64,000 nt of DNA from Chrysoperla carnea (lineage: Eukaryota > Arthropoda > Insecta > Neuroptera > Chrysopidae), in the NCBI RefSeq assembly GCF_905475395.1, contig NC_058340.1, positions 211,501-275,500 of the forward strand. Direction: 5' to 3'. The position numbers and the translations under genes were made by a program. Below are positions 35,790-49,900 of this stretch, one piece after another; the first letter of the stretch is position 1; every line of letters starts with the position of its first letter. The notes beneath the pieces were generated by a model, which was not told the origin of the DNA, did no database searches, and worked only from the letters and a program-made list of their open reading frames with translations.

Positions 35790-38700
35790 GAAAAAATTCG
35801 AAAAATCGAAAGTAATTTTATGCCTCCAATTTCGCCCGAACTTTGTATAACAGGTAATTTTGAGCCAAAAAATACAAAAATCATATTCATTTGATGATTC
35901 GATTATTAGTTTTTGAGAAAATTGCACTTTTCGTTAAATTTTTGCCGATATTTTGGAAACTGAGCATCGAATCGTCAAATGAACACGATTTTCGTATTTT
36001 CCAGGTTGAAATTAGTCTAGAAAATGATTTTTATCCAAATCGGAGCGAATCTGTTGACTCGATTTTTTTAATTTTCTGAGGCCGACCCCCCCTTTGAAAA
36101 AATTCGAAAAATCGAAAGTAATTTTATGTCTCCAATTTCGCCCGAACTTTGTATAACAGGTAATTTTGAGCCAAAAAATACAAAAATCATATTCATTTGA
36201 TGATTCGATTATTAGTTTTTGAGAAAATTGCACTTTTCGTTAAATTTTTGCCGATATTTTGGAAACTGAGCATCGAATCGTCAAATGAACACGATTTTCG
36301 TATTTTCCAGGTTGAAATTAGTCTAGAAAATGATTTTTATCCAAATCGGAGCGAATCTGTTGACTCGATTTTTTTAATTTTCTGAGGCCGACCCCCCCTT
36401 TGAAAAAATTCGAAAAATCGAAAGTAATTTTATGTCTCCAATTTCGCCCGAACTTTGTATAACAGGTAATTTTGAGCCAAAAAATACAAAAATCATATTC
36501 ATTTGATGATTCGATTATTAGTTTTTGAGAAAATTGCACTTTTCGTTAAATTTTTGCCGATATTTTGGAAACTGAGCATCGAATCGTCAAATGAACACGA
36601 TTTTCGTATTTTCCAGGTTGAAATTAGTCTAGAAAATGATTTTTATCCAAATCGGAGCGAATCTGTTGACTCGATTTTTTTAATTTTCTGAGGCCGACCC
36701 CCCCTTTGAAAAAATTCGAAAAATCGAAAGTAATTTTATGTCTCCAATTTCGCCCGAACTTTGTATAACAGGTAATTTTGAGCCAAAAAATACAAAAATC
36801 ATATTCATTTGATGATTCGATTATTAGTTTTTGAGAAAATTGCACTTTTCGTTAAATTTTTGCCGATATTTTGGAAACTGAGCATCGAATCGTCAAATGA
36901 ACACGATTTTCGTATTTTCCAGGTTGAAATTAGTCTAGAAAATGATTTTTATCCAAATCGGAGCGAATCTGTTGACTCGATTTTTTTAATTTTCTGAGGC
37001 CGACCCCCCCTTTGAAAAAATTCGAAAAATCGAAAGTAATTTTATGCCTCCAATTTCGCCCGAACTTTGTATAACAGGTAATTTTGAGCCAAAAAATACA
37101 AAAATCATATTCATTTGATGATTCGATTATTAGTTTTTGAGAAAATTGCACTTTTCGTTAAATTTTTGCCGATATTTTGGAAACTGAGCATCGAATCGTC
37201 AAATGAACACGATTTTCGTATTTTCCAGGTTGAAATTAGTCTAGAAAATGATTTTTATCCAAATCGGAGCGAATCTGTTGACTCGATTTTTTTAATTTTC
37301 TGAGGCCGACCCCCCCTTTGAAAAAATTCGAAAAATCGAAAGTAATTTTATGCCTCCAATTTCGCCCGAACTTTGTATAACAGGTAATTTTGAGCCAAAA
37401 AATACAAAAATCATATTCATTTGATGATTCGATTATTAGTTTTTGAGAAAATTGCACTTTTCGTTAAATTTTTGCCGATATTTTGGAAACTGAGCATCGA
37501 ATCGTCAAATGAACACGATTTTCGTATTTTCCAGGTTGAAATTAGTCTAGAAAATGATTTTTATCCAAATCGGAGCGAATCTGTTGACTCGATTTTTTTA
37601 ATTTTCTGAGGCCGACCCCCCCTTTGAAAAAATTCGAAAAATCGAAAGTAATTTTATGCCTCCAATTTCGCCCGAACTTTGTATAACAGGTAATTTTGAG
37701 CCAAAAAATACAAAAATCATATTCATTTGATGATTCGATTATTAGTTTTTGAGAAAATTGCACTTTTCGTTAAATTTTTGCCGATATTTTGGAAACTGAG
37801 CATCGAATCGTCAAATGAACACGATTTTCGTATTTTCCAGGTTGAAATTAGTCTAGAAAATGATTTTTATCCAAATCGGAGCGAATCTGTTGACTCGATT
37901 TTTTTAATTTTCTGAGGCCGACCCCCCCTTTGAAAAAATTCGAAAAATCGAAAGTAATTTTATGCCTCCAATTTCGCCCGAACTTTGTATAACAGGTAAT
38001 TTTGAGCCAAAAAATAAAAAAATCATATTCATTTGATGATTCGATTATTAGTTTTTGAGAAAATTGCACTTTTCGTTAAATTTTTGCCGATATTTTGGAA
38101 ACTGAGCATCGAATCGTCAAATGAACACGATTTTCGTATTTTCCAGGTTGAAATTAGTCTAGAAAATGATTTTTATCCAAATCGGAGCGAATCTGTTGAC
38201 TCGATTTTTTTAATTTTCTGAGGCCGATCCCCCCTTTGAAAAAATTCGAAAAATCGAAAGTAATTTTATGCCTCCAATTTCGCCCGAACTTTGTATAACA
38301 GGTAATTTTGAGCCAAAAAATACAAAAATCATATTCATTTGATGATTCGATTATTAGTTTTTGAGAAAATTGCACTTTTCGTTAAATTTTTGCCGATATT
38401 TTGGAAACTGAGCATCGAATCGTCAAATGAACACGATTTTCGTATTTTCCAGGTTGAAATTAGTCTAGAAAATGATTTTTATCCAAATCGGAGCGAATCT
38501 GTTGACTCGATTTTTTTAATTTTCTGAGGCCGACCCCCCCTTTGAAAAAATTCGAAAAATCGAAAGTAATTTTATGCCTCCAATTTCGCCCGAACTTTGT
38601 ATAACAGGTAATTTTGAGCCAAAAAATACAAAAATCATATTCATTTGATGATTCGATTATTAGTTTTTGAGAAAATTGCACTTTTCGTTAAATTTTTGCC

Positions 38701-41700
38701 GATATTTTGGAAACTGAGCATCGAATCGTCAAATGAACACGATTTTCGTATTTTCCAGGTTGAAATTAGTCTAGAAAATGATTTTTATCCAAATCGGAGC
38801 GAATCTGTTGACTCGATTTTTTTAATTTTCTGAGGCCGACCCCCCCTTTGAAAAAATTCGAAAAATCGAAAGTAATTTTATGCCTCCAATTTCGCCCGAA
38901 CTTTGTATAACAGGTAATTTTGAGCCAAAAAATACAAAAATCATATTCATTTGATGATTCGATTATTAGTTTTTGAGAAAATTGCACTTTTCGTTAAATT
39001 TTTGCCGATATTTTGGAAACTGAGCATCGAATCGTCAAATGAACACGATTTTCGTATTTTCCAGGTTGAAATTAGTCTAGAAAATGATTTTTATCCAAAT
39101 CGGAGCGAATCTGTTGACTCGATTTTTTTAATTTTCTGAGGCCGACCCCCCCTTTGAAAAAATTCGAAAAATCGAAAGTAATTTTATGCCTCCAATTTCG
39201 CCCGAACTTTGTATAACAGGTAATTTTGAGCCAAAAAATACAAAAATCATATTCATTTGATGATTCGATTATTAGTTTTTGAGAAAATTGCACTTTTCGT
39301 TAAATTTTTGCCGATATTTTGGAAACTGAGCATCGAATCGTCAAATGAACACGATTTTCGTATTTTCCAGGTTGAAATTAGTCTAGAAAATGATTTTTAT
39401 CCAAATCGGAGCGAATCTGTTGACTCGATTTTTTTAATTTTCTGAGGCCGACCCCCCCTTTGAAAAAATTCGAAAAATCGAAAGTAATTTTATGCCTCCA
39501 ATTTCGCCCGAACTTTGTATAACAGGTAATTTTGAGCCAAAAAATACAAAAATCATATTCATTTGATGATTCGATTATTAGTTTTTGAGAAAATTGCACT
39601 TTTCGTTAAATTTTTGCCGATATTTTGGAAACTGAGCATCGAATCGTCAAATGAACACGATTTTCGTATTTTCCAGGTTGAAATTAGTCTAGAAAATGAT
39701 TTTTATCCAAATCGGAGCGAATCTGTTGACTCGATTTTTTTAATTTTCTGAGGCCGACCCCCCCTTTGAAAAAATTCGAAAAATCGAAAGTAATTTTATG
39801 CCTCCAATTTCGCCCGAACTTTGTATAACAGGTAATTTTGAGCCAAAAAATACAAAAATCATATTCATTTGATGATTCGATTATTAGTTTTTGAGAAAAT
39901 TGCACTTTTCGTTAAATTTTTGCCGATATTTTGGAAACTGAGCATCGAATCGTCAAATGAACACGATTTTCGTATTTTCCAGGTTGAAATTAGTCTAGAA
40001 AATGATTTTTATCCAAATCGGAGCGAATCTGTTGACTCGATTTTTTTAATTTTCTGAGGCCGACCCCCCCTTTGAAAAAATTCGAAAAATCGAAAGTAAT
40101 TTTATGCCTCCAATTTCGCCCGAACTTTGTATAACAGGTAATTTTGAGCCAAAAAATACAAAAATCATATTCATTTGATGATTCGATTATTAGTTTTTGA
40201 GAAAATTGCACTTTTCGTTAAATTTTTGCCGATATTTTGGAAACTGAGCATCGAATCGTCAAATGAACACGATTTTCGTATTTTCCAGGTTGAAATTAGT
40301 CTAGAAAATGATTTTTATCCAAATCGGAGCGAATCTGTTGACTCGATTTTTTTAATTTTCTGAGGCCGACCCCCCCTTTGAAAAAATTCGAAAAATCGAA
40401 AGTAATTTTATGTCTCCAATTTCGCCCGAACTTTGTATAACAGGTAATTTTGAGCCAAAAAATACAAAAATCATATTCATTTGATGATTCGATTATTAGT
40501 TTTTGAGAAAATTGCACTTTTCGTTAAATTTTTGCCGATATTTTGGAAACTGAGCATCGAATCGTCAAATGAACACGATTTTCGTATTTTCCAGGTTGAA
40601 ATTAGTCTAGAAAATGATTTTTATCCAAATCGGAGCGAATCTGTTGACTCGATTTTTTTAATTTTCTGAGGCCGACCCCCCCTTTGAAAAAATTCGAAAA
40701 ATCGAAAGTAATTTTATGTCTCCAATTTCGCCCGAACTTTGTATAACAGGTAATTTTGAGCCAAAAAATACAAAAATCATATTCATTTGATGATTCGATT
40801 ATTAGTTTTTGAGAAAATTGCACTTTTCGTTAAATTTTTGCCGATATTTTGGAAACTGAGCATCGAATCGTCAAATGAACACGATTTTCGTATTTTCCAG
40901 GTTGAAATTAGTCTAGAAAATGATTTTTATCCAAATCGGAGCGAATCTGTTGACTCGATTTTTTTAATTTTCTGAGGCCGACCCCCCCTTTGAAAAAATT
41001 CGAAAAATCGAAAGTAATTTTATGTCTCCAATTTCGCCCGAACTTTGTATAACAGGTAATTTTGAGCCAAAAAATACAAAAATCATATTCATTTGATGAT
41101 TCGATTATTAGTTTTTGAGAAAATTGCACTTTTCGTTAAATTTTTGCCGATATTTTGGAAACTGAGCATCGAATCGTCAAATGAACACGATTTTCGTATT
41201 TTCCAGGTTGAAATTAGTCTAGAAAATGATTTTTATCCAAATCGGAGCGAATCTGTTGACTCGATTTTTTTAATTTTCTGAGGCCGACCCCCCCTTTGAA
41301 AAAATTCGAAAAATCGAAAGTAATTTTATGCCTCCAATTTCGCCCGAACTTTGTATAACAGGTAATTTTGAGCCAAAAAATACAAAAATCATATTCATTT
41401 GATGATTCGATTATTAGTTTTTGAGAAAATTGCACTTTTCGTTAAATTTTTGCCGATATTTTGGAAACTGAGCATCGAATCGTCAAATGAACACGATTTT
41501 CGTATTTTCCAGGTTGAAATTAGTCTAGAAAATGATTTTTATCCAAATCGGAGCGAATCTGTTGACTCGATTTTTTTAATTTTCTGAGGCCGACCCCCCC
41601 TTTGAAAAAATTCGAAAAATCGAAAGTAATTTTATGCCTCCAATTTCGCCCGAACTTTGTATAACAGGTAATTTTGAGCCAAAAAATACAAAAATCATAT

Positions 41701-43920
41701 TCATTTGATGATTCGATTATTAGTTTTTGAGAAAATTGCACTTTTCGTTAAATTTTTGCCGATATTTTGGAAACTGAGCATCGAATCGTCAAATGAACAC
41801 GATTTTCGTATTTTCCAGGTTGAAATTAGTCTAGAAAATGATTTTTATCCAAATCGGAGCGAATCTGTTGACTCGATTTTTTTAATTTTCTGAGGCCGAC
41901 CCCCCCTTTGAAAAAATTCGAAAAATCGAAAGTAATTTTATGCCTCCAATTTCGCCCGAACTTTGTATAAAAGGTAATTTTGAGCCAAAAAATAAAAAAA
42001 TCATATTCATTTGATGATTCGATTATTAGTTTTTGAGAAAATTGCACTTTTCGTTAAATTTTTGCCGATATTTTGGAAACTGAGCATCGAATCGTCAAAT
42101 GAACACGATTTTCGTATTTTCCAGGTTGAAATTAGTCTAGAAAATGATTTTTATCCAAATCGGAGCGAATCTGTTGACTCGATTTTTTTAATTTTCTGAG
42201 GCCGACCCCCCCTTTGAAAAAATTCGAAAAATCGAAAGTAATTTTATGCCTCCAATTTCGCCCGAACTTTGTATAACAGGTAATTTTGAGCCAAAAAATA
42301 CAAAAATCATATTCATTTGATGATTCGATTATTAGTTTTTGAGAAAATTGCACTTTTCGTTAAATTTTTGCCGATATTTTGGAAACTGAGCATCGAATCG
42401 TCAAATGAACACGATTTTCGTATTTTCCAGGTTGAAATTAGTCTAGAAAATGATTTTTATCCAAATCGGAGCGAATCTGTTGACTCGATTTTTTTAATTT
42501 TCTGAGGCCGACCCCCCCTTTGAAAAAATTCGAAAAATCGAAAGTAATTTTATGCCTCCAATTTCGCCCGAACTTTGTATAACAGGTAATTTTGAGCCAA
42601 AAAATACAAAAATCATATTCATTTGATGATTCGATTATTAGTTTTTGAGAAAATTGCACTTTTCGTTAAATTTTTGCCGATATTTTGGAAACTGAGCATC
42701 GAATCGTCAAATGAACACGATTTTCGTATTTTCCAGGTTGAAATTAGTCTAGAAAATGATTTTTATCCAAATCGGAGCGAATCTGTTGACTCGATTTTTT
42801 TAATTTTCTGAGGCCGACCCCCCCTTTGAAAAAATTCGAAAAATCGAAAGTAATTTTATGCCTCCAATTTCGCCCGAACTTTGTATAACAGGTAATTTTG
42901 AGCCAAAAAATACAAAAATCATATTCATTTGATGATTCGATTATTAGTTTTTGAGAAAATTGCACTTTTCGTTAAATTTTTGCCGATATTTTGGAAACTG
43001 AGCATCGAATCGTCAAATGAACACGATTTTCGTATTTTCCAGGTTGAAATTAGTCTAGAAAATGATTTTTATCCAAATCGGAGCGAATCTGTTGACTCGA
43101 TTTTTTTAATTTTCTGAGGCCGACCCCCCCTTTGAAAAAATTCGAAAAATCGAAAGTAATTTTATGCCTCCAATTTCGCCCGAACTTTGTATAACAGGTA
43201 ATTTTGAGCCAAAAAATACAAAAATCATATTCATTTGATGATTCGATTATTAGTTTTTGAGAAAATTGCACTTTTCGTTAAATTTTTGCCGATATTTTGG
43301 AAACTGAGCATCGAATCGTCAAATGAACACGATTTTCGTATTTTCCAGGTTGAAATTAGTCTAGAAAATGATTTTTATCCAAATCGGAGCGAATCTGTTG
43401 ACTCGATTTTTTTAATTTTCTGAGGCCGACCCCCCCTTTGAAAAAATTCGAAAAATCGAAAGTAATTTTATGCCTCCAATTTCGCCCGAACTTTGTATAA
43501 CAGGTAATTTTGAGCCAAAAAATACAAAAATCATATTCATTTGATGATTCGATTATTAGTTTTTGAGAAAATTGCACTTTTCGTTAAATTTTTGCCGATA
43601 TTTTGGAAACTGAGCATCGAATCGTCAAATGAACACGATTTTCGTATTTTCCAGGTTGAAATTAGTCTAGAAAATGATTTTTATCCAAATCGGAGCGAAT
43701 CTGTTGACTCGATTTTTTTAATTTTCTGAGGCCGACCCCCCCTTTGAAAAAATTCGAAAAATCGAAAGTAATTTTATGCCTCCAATTTCGCCCGAACTTT
43801 GTATAACAGGTAATTTTGAGCCAAAAAATAAAAAAATCATATTCATTTGATGATTCGATTATTAGTTTTTGAGAAAATTGCACTTTTCGTTAAATTTTTG
43901 CCGATATTTTGGAAACTGAG

Positions 43921-43970
43921 CATCGAATCGTCAAATGAATATGATTTTTGTATTTTCCAGGTTGAAATTA
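43921..43970. repeat. Satellite unit with right arm changed to the left-arm sequence
   Basis: In this unit the right-arm stretch reads AATGAATATGATTTTTGTAT rather than AATGAACACGATTTTCGTAT, with changes at 43940, 43942 and 43949. The new sequence is exactly complementary to the left-arm consensus ATACAAAAATCATATTCATT. Confidence 0.85.
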
Positions 43971-46900
43971 GTCTAGAAAATGATTTTTATCCAAATCGGA
44001 GCGAATCTGTTGACTCGATTTTTTTAATTTTCTGAGGCCGACCCCCCCTTTGAAAAAATTCGAAAAATCGAAAGTAATTTTATGCCTCCAATTTCGCCCG
44101 AACTTTGTATAACAGGTAATTTTGAGCCAAAAAATACAAAAATCATATTCATTTGATGATTCGATTATTAGTTTTTGAGAAAATTGCACTTTTCGTTAAA
44201 TTTTTGCCGATATTTTGGAAACTGAGCATCGAATCGTCAAATGAACACGATTTTCGTATTTTCCAGGTTGAAATTAGTCTAGAAAATGATTTTTATCCAA
44301 ATCGGAGCGAATCTGTTGACTCGATTTTTTTAATTTTCTGAGGCCGACCCCCCCTTTGAAAAAATTCGAAAAATCGAAAGTAATTTTATGCCTCCAATTT
44401 CGCCCGAACTTTGTATAACAGGTAATTTTGAGCCAAAAAATACAAAAATCATATTCATTTGATGATTCGATTATTAGTTTTTGAGAAAATTGCACTTTTC
44501 GTTAAATTTTTGCCGATATTTTGGAAACTGAGCATCGAATCGTCAAATGAACACGATTTTCGTATTTTCCAGGTTGAAATTAGTCTAGAAAATGATTTTT
44601 ATCCAAATCGGAGCGAATCTGTTGACTCGATTTTTTTAATTTTCTGAGGCCGACCCCCCCTTTGAAAAAATTCGAAAAATCGAAAGTAATTTTATGCCTC
44701 CAATTTCGCCCGAACTTTGTATAACAGGTAATTTTGAGCCAAAAAATACAAAAATCATATTCATTTGATGATTCGATTATTAGTTTTTGAGAAAATTGCA
44801 CTTTTCGTTAAATTTTTGCCGATATTTTGGAAACTGAGCATCGAATCGTCAAATGAACACGATTTTCGTATTTTCCAGGTTGAAATTAGTCTAGAAAATG
44901 ATTTTTATCCAAATCGGAGCGAATCTGTTGACTCGATTTTTTTAATTTTCTGAGGCCGACCCCCCCTTTGAAAAAATTCGAAAAATCGAAAGTAATTTTA
45001 TGCCTCCAATTTCGCCCGAACTTTGTATAACAGGTAATTTTGAGCCAAAAAATACAAAAATCATATTCATTTGATGATTCGATTATTAGTTTTTGAGAAA
45101 ATTGCACTTTTCGTTAAATTTTTGCCGATATTTTGGAAACTGAGCATCGAATCGTCAAATGAACACGATTTTCGTATTTTCCAGGTTGAAATTAGTCTAG
45201 AAAATGATTTTTATCCAAATCGGAGCGAATCTGTTGACTCGATTTTTTTAATTTTCTGAGGCCGACCCCCCCTTTGAAAAAATTCGAAAAATCGAAAGTA
45301 ATTTTATGTCTCCAATTTCGCCCGAACTTTGTATAACAGGTAATTTTGAGCCAAAAAATACAAAAATCATATTCATTTGATGATTCGATTATTAGTTTTT
45401 GAGAAAATTGCACTTTTCGTTAAATTTTTGCCGATATTTTGGAAACTGAGCATCGAATCGTCAAATGAACACGATTTTCGTATTTTCCAGGTTGAAATTA
45501 GTCTAGAAAATGATTTTTATCCAAATCGGAGCGAATCTGTTGACTCGATTTTTTTAATTTTCTGAGGCCGACCCCCCCTTTGAAAAAATTCGAAAAATCG
45601 AAAGTAATTTTATGTCTCCAATTTCGCCCGAACTTTGTATAACAGGTAATTTTGAGCCAAAAAATACAAAAATCATATTCATTTGATGATTCGATTATTA
45701 GTTTTTGAGAAAATTGCACTTTTCGTTAAATTTTTGCCGATATTTTGGAAACTGAGCATCGAATCGTCAAATGAACACGATTTTCGTATTTTCCAGGTTG
45801 AAATTAGTCTAGAAAATGATTTTTATCCAAATCGGAGCGAATCTGTTGACTCGATTTTTTTAATTTTCTGAGGCCGACCCCCCTTTGAAAAAATTCGAAA
45901 AATCGAAAGTAATTTTATGCCTCCAATTTCGCCCGAACTTTGTATAACAGGTAATTTTGAGCCAAAAAATACAAAAATCATATTCATTTGATGATTCGAT
46001 TATTAGTTTTTGAGAAAATTGCACTTTTCGTTAAATTTTTGCCGATATTTTGGAAACTGAGCATCGAATCGTCAAATGAACACGATTTTCGTATTTTCCA
46101 GGTTGAAATTAGTCTAGAAAATGATTTTTATCCAAATCGGAGCGAATCTGTTGACTCGATTTTTTTAATTTTCTGAGGCCGGCCCCCCCTTTGAAAAAAT
46201 TCGAAAAATCGAAAGTAATTTTATGTCTCCAATTTCGCCCGAACTTTGTATAACAGGTAATTTTGAGCCAAAAAATACAAAAATCATATTCATTTGATGA
46301 TTCGATTATTAGTTTTTGAGAAAATTGCACTTTTCGTTAAATTTTTGCCGATATTTTGGAAACTGAGCATCGAATCGTCAAATGAACACGATTTTCGTAT
46401 TTTCCAGGTTGAAATTAGTCTAGAAAATGATTTTTATCCAAATCGGAGCGAATCTGTTGACTCGATTTTTTTAATTTTCTGAGGCCGACCCCCCCTTTGA
46501 AAAAATTCGAAAAATCGAAAGTAATTTTATGCCTCCAATTTCGCCCGAACTTTGTATAACAGGTAATTTTGAGCCAAAAAATACAAAAATCATATTCATT
46601 TGATGATTCGATTATTAGTTTTTGAGAAAATTGCACTTTTCGTTAAATTTTTGCCGATATTTTGGAAACTGAGCATCGAATCGTCAAATGAACACGATTT
46701 TCGTATTTTCCAGGTTGAAATTAGTCTAGAAAATGATTTTTATCCAAATCGGAGCGAATCTGTTGACTCGATTTTTTTAATTTTCTGAGACCGACCCCCC
46801 CTTTGAAAAAATTCGAAAAATCGAAAGTAATTTTATGCCTCCAATTTCGCCCGAACTTTGTATAACAGGTAATTTTGAGCCAAAAAATACAAAAATCATA

Positions 46901-49900
46901 TTCATTTGATGATTCGATTATTAGTTTTTGAGAAAATTGCACTTTTCGTTAAATTTTTGCCGATATTTTGGAAACTGAGCATCGAATCGTCAAATGAACA
47001 CGATTTTCGTATTTTCCAGGTTGAAATTAGTCTAGAAAATGATTTTTATCCAAATCGGAGCGAATCTGTTGACTCGATTTTTTTAATTTTCTGAGGCCGA
47101 CCCCCCCTTTGAAAAAATTCGAAAAATCGAAAGTAATTTTATGCCTCCAATTTCGCCCGAACTTTGTATAACAGGTAATTTTGAGCCAAAAAATACAAAA
47201 ATCATATTCATTTGATGATTCGATTATTAGTTTTTGAGAAAATTGCACTTTTCGTTAAATTTTTGCCGATATTTTGGAAACTGAGCATCGAATCGTCAAA
47301 TGAACACGATTTTCGTATTTTCCAGGTTGAAATTAGTCTAGAAAATGATTTTTATCCAAATCGGAGCGAATCTGTTGACTCGATTTTTTTAATTTTCTGA
47401 GGCCGACCCCCCCTTTGAAAAAATTCGAAAAATCGAAAGTAATTTTATGCCTCCAATTTCGCCCGAACTTTGTATAACAGGTAATTTTGAGCCAAAAAAT
47501 ACAAAAATCATATTCATTTGATGATTCGATTATTAGTTTTTGAGAAAATTGCACTTTTCGTTAAATTTTTGCCGATATTTTGGAAACTGAGCATCGAATC
47601 GTAAAATGAACACGATTTTCGTATTTTCCAGGTTGAAATTAGTCTAGAAAATGATTTTTATCCAAATCGGAGCGAATCTGTTGACTCGATTTTTTTAATT
47701 TTCTGAGGCCGACCCCCCCTTTGAAAAAATTCGAAAAATCGAAAGTAATTTTATGCCTCCAATTTCGCCCGAACTTTGTATAACAGGTAATTTTGAGCCA
47801 AAAAATACAAAAATCATATTCATTTGATGATTCGATTATTAGTTTTTGAGAAAATTGCACTTTTCGTTAAATTTTTGCCGATATTTTGGAAACTGAGCAT
47901 CGAATCGTCAAATGAACACGATTTTCGTATTTTCCAGGTTGAAATTAGTCTAGAAAATGATTTTTATCCAAATCGGAGCGAATCTGTTGACTCGATTTTT
48001 TTAATTTTCTGAGGCCGACCCCCCCTTTGAAAAAAATTCGAAAAATCGAAAGTAATTTTATGCCTCCAATTTCGCCCGAACTTTGTATAACAGGTAATTT
48101 TGAGCCAAAAAATACAAAAATCATATTCATTTGATGATTCGATTATTAGTTTTTGAGAAAATTGCACTTTTCGTTAAATTTTTGCCGATATTTTGGAAAC
48201 TGAGCATCGAATCGTCAAATGAACACGATTTTCGTATTTTCCAGGTTGAAATTAGTCTAGAAAATGATTTTTATCCAAATCGGAGCGAATCTGTTGACTC
48301 GATTTTTTTAATTTTCTGAGGCCGACCCCCCCTTTGAAAAAATTCGAAAAATCGAAAGTAATTTTATGCCTCCAATTTCGCCCGAACTTTGTATAACAGG
48401 TAATTTTGAGCCAAAAAAATACAAAAATCATATTCATTTGATGATTCGATTATTAGTTTTTGAGAAAATTGCACTTTTCGTTAAATTTTTGCCGATATTT
48501 TGGAAACTGAGCATCGAATCGTAAAATGAACACGATTTTCGTATTTTCCAGGTTGAAATTAGTCTAGAAAATGATTTTTATCCAAATCGGAGCGAATCTG
48601 TTGACTCGATTTTTTTAATTTTCTGAGGCCGACCCCCCCTTTGAAAAAATTCGAAAAATCGAAAGTAATTTTATGCCTCCAATTTCGCCCGAACTTTGTA
48701 TAACAGGTAATTTTGAGCCAAAAAATACAAAAATCATATTCATTTGATGATTCGATTATTAGTTTTTGAGAAAATTGCACTTTTCGTTAAATTTTTGCCG
48801 ATATTTTGGAAACTGAGCATCGAATCGTCAAATGAACACGATTTTCGTATTTTCCAGGTTGAAATTAGTCTAGAAAATGATTTTTATCCAAATCGGAGCG
48901 AATCTGTTGACTCGATTTTTTTAATTTTCTGAGGCCGACCCCCCCTTTGAAAAAATTCGAAAAATCGAAAGTAATTTTATGCCTCCAATTTCGCCCGAAC
49001 TTTGTATAACAGGTAATTTTGAGCCAAAAAATACAAAAATCATATTCATTTGATGATTCGATTATTAGTTTTTGAGAAAATTGCACTTTTCGTTAAATTT
49101 TTGCCGATATTTTGGAAACTGAGCATCGAATCGTCAAATGAACACGATTTTCGTATTTTCCAGGTTGAAATTAGTCTAGAAAATGATTTTTATCCAAATC
49201 GGAGCGAATCTGTTGACTCGATTTTTTTAATTTTCTGAGGCCGACCCCCCCTTTGAAAAAATTCGAAAAATCGAAAGTAATTTTATGTCTCCAATTTCGC
49301 CCGAACTTTGTATAACAGGTAATTTTGAGCCAAAAAATACAAAAATCATATTCATTTGATGATTCGATTATTAGTTTTTGAGAAAATTGCACTTTTCGTT
49401 AAATTTTTGCCGATATTTTGGAAACTGAGCATCGAATCGTCAAATGAACACGATTTTCGTATTTTCCAGGTTGAAATTAGTCTAGAAAATGATTTTTTAT
49501 CCAAATCGGAGCGAATCTGTTGACTCGATTTTTTTAATTTTCTGAGGCCGACCCCCCCTTTGAAAAAATTCGAAAAATCGAAAGTAATTTTATGCCTCCA
49601 ATTTCGCCCGAACTTTGTATAACAGGTAATTTTGAGCCAAAAAAATACAAAAATCATATTCATTTGATGATTCGATTATTAGTTTTTGAGAAAATTGCAC
49701 TTTTCGTTAAATTTTTGCCGATATTTTGGAAACTGAGCATCGAATCGTCAAATGAACACGATTTTCGTATTTTCCAGGTTGAAATTAGTCTAGAAAATGA
49801 TTTTTATCCAAATCGGAGCGAATCTGTTGACTCGATTTTTTTAATTTTCTGAGGCCGACCCCCCCTTTGAAAAAATTCGAAAAATCGAAAGTAATTTTAT

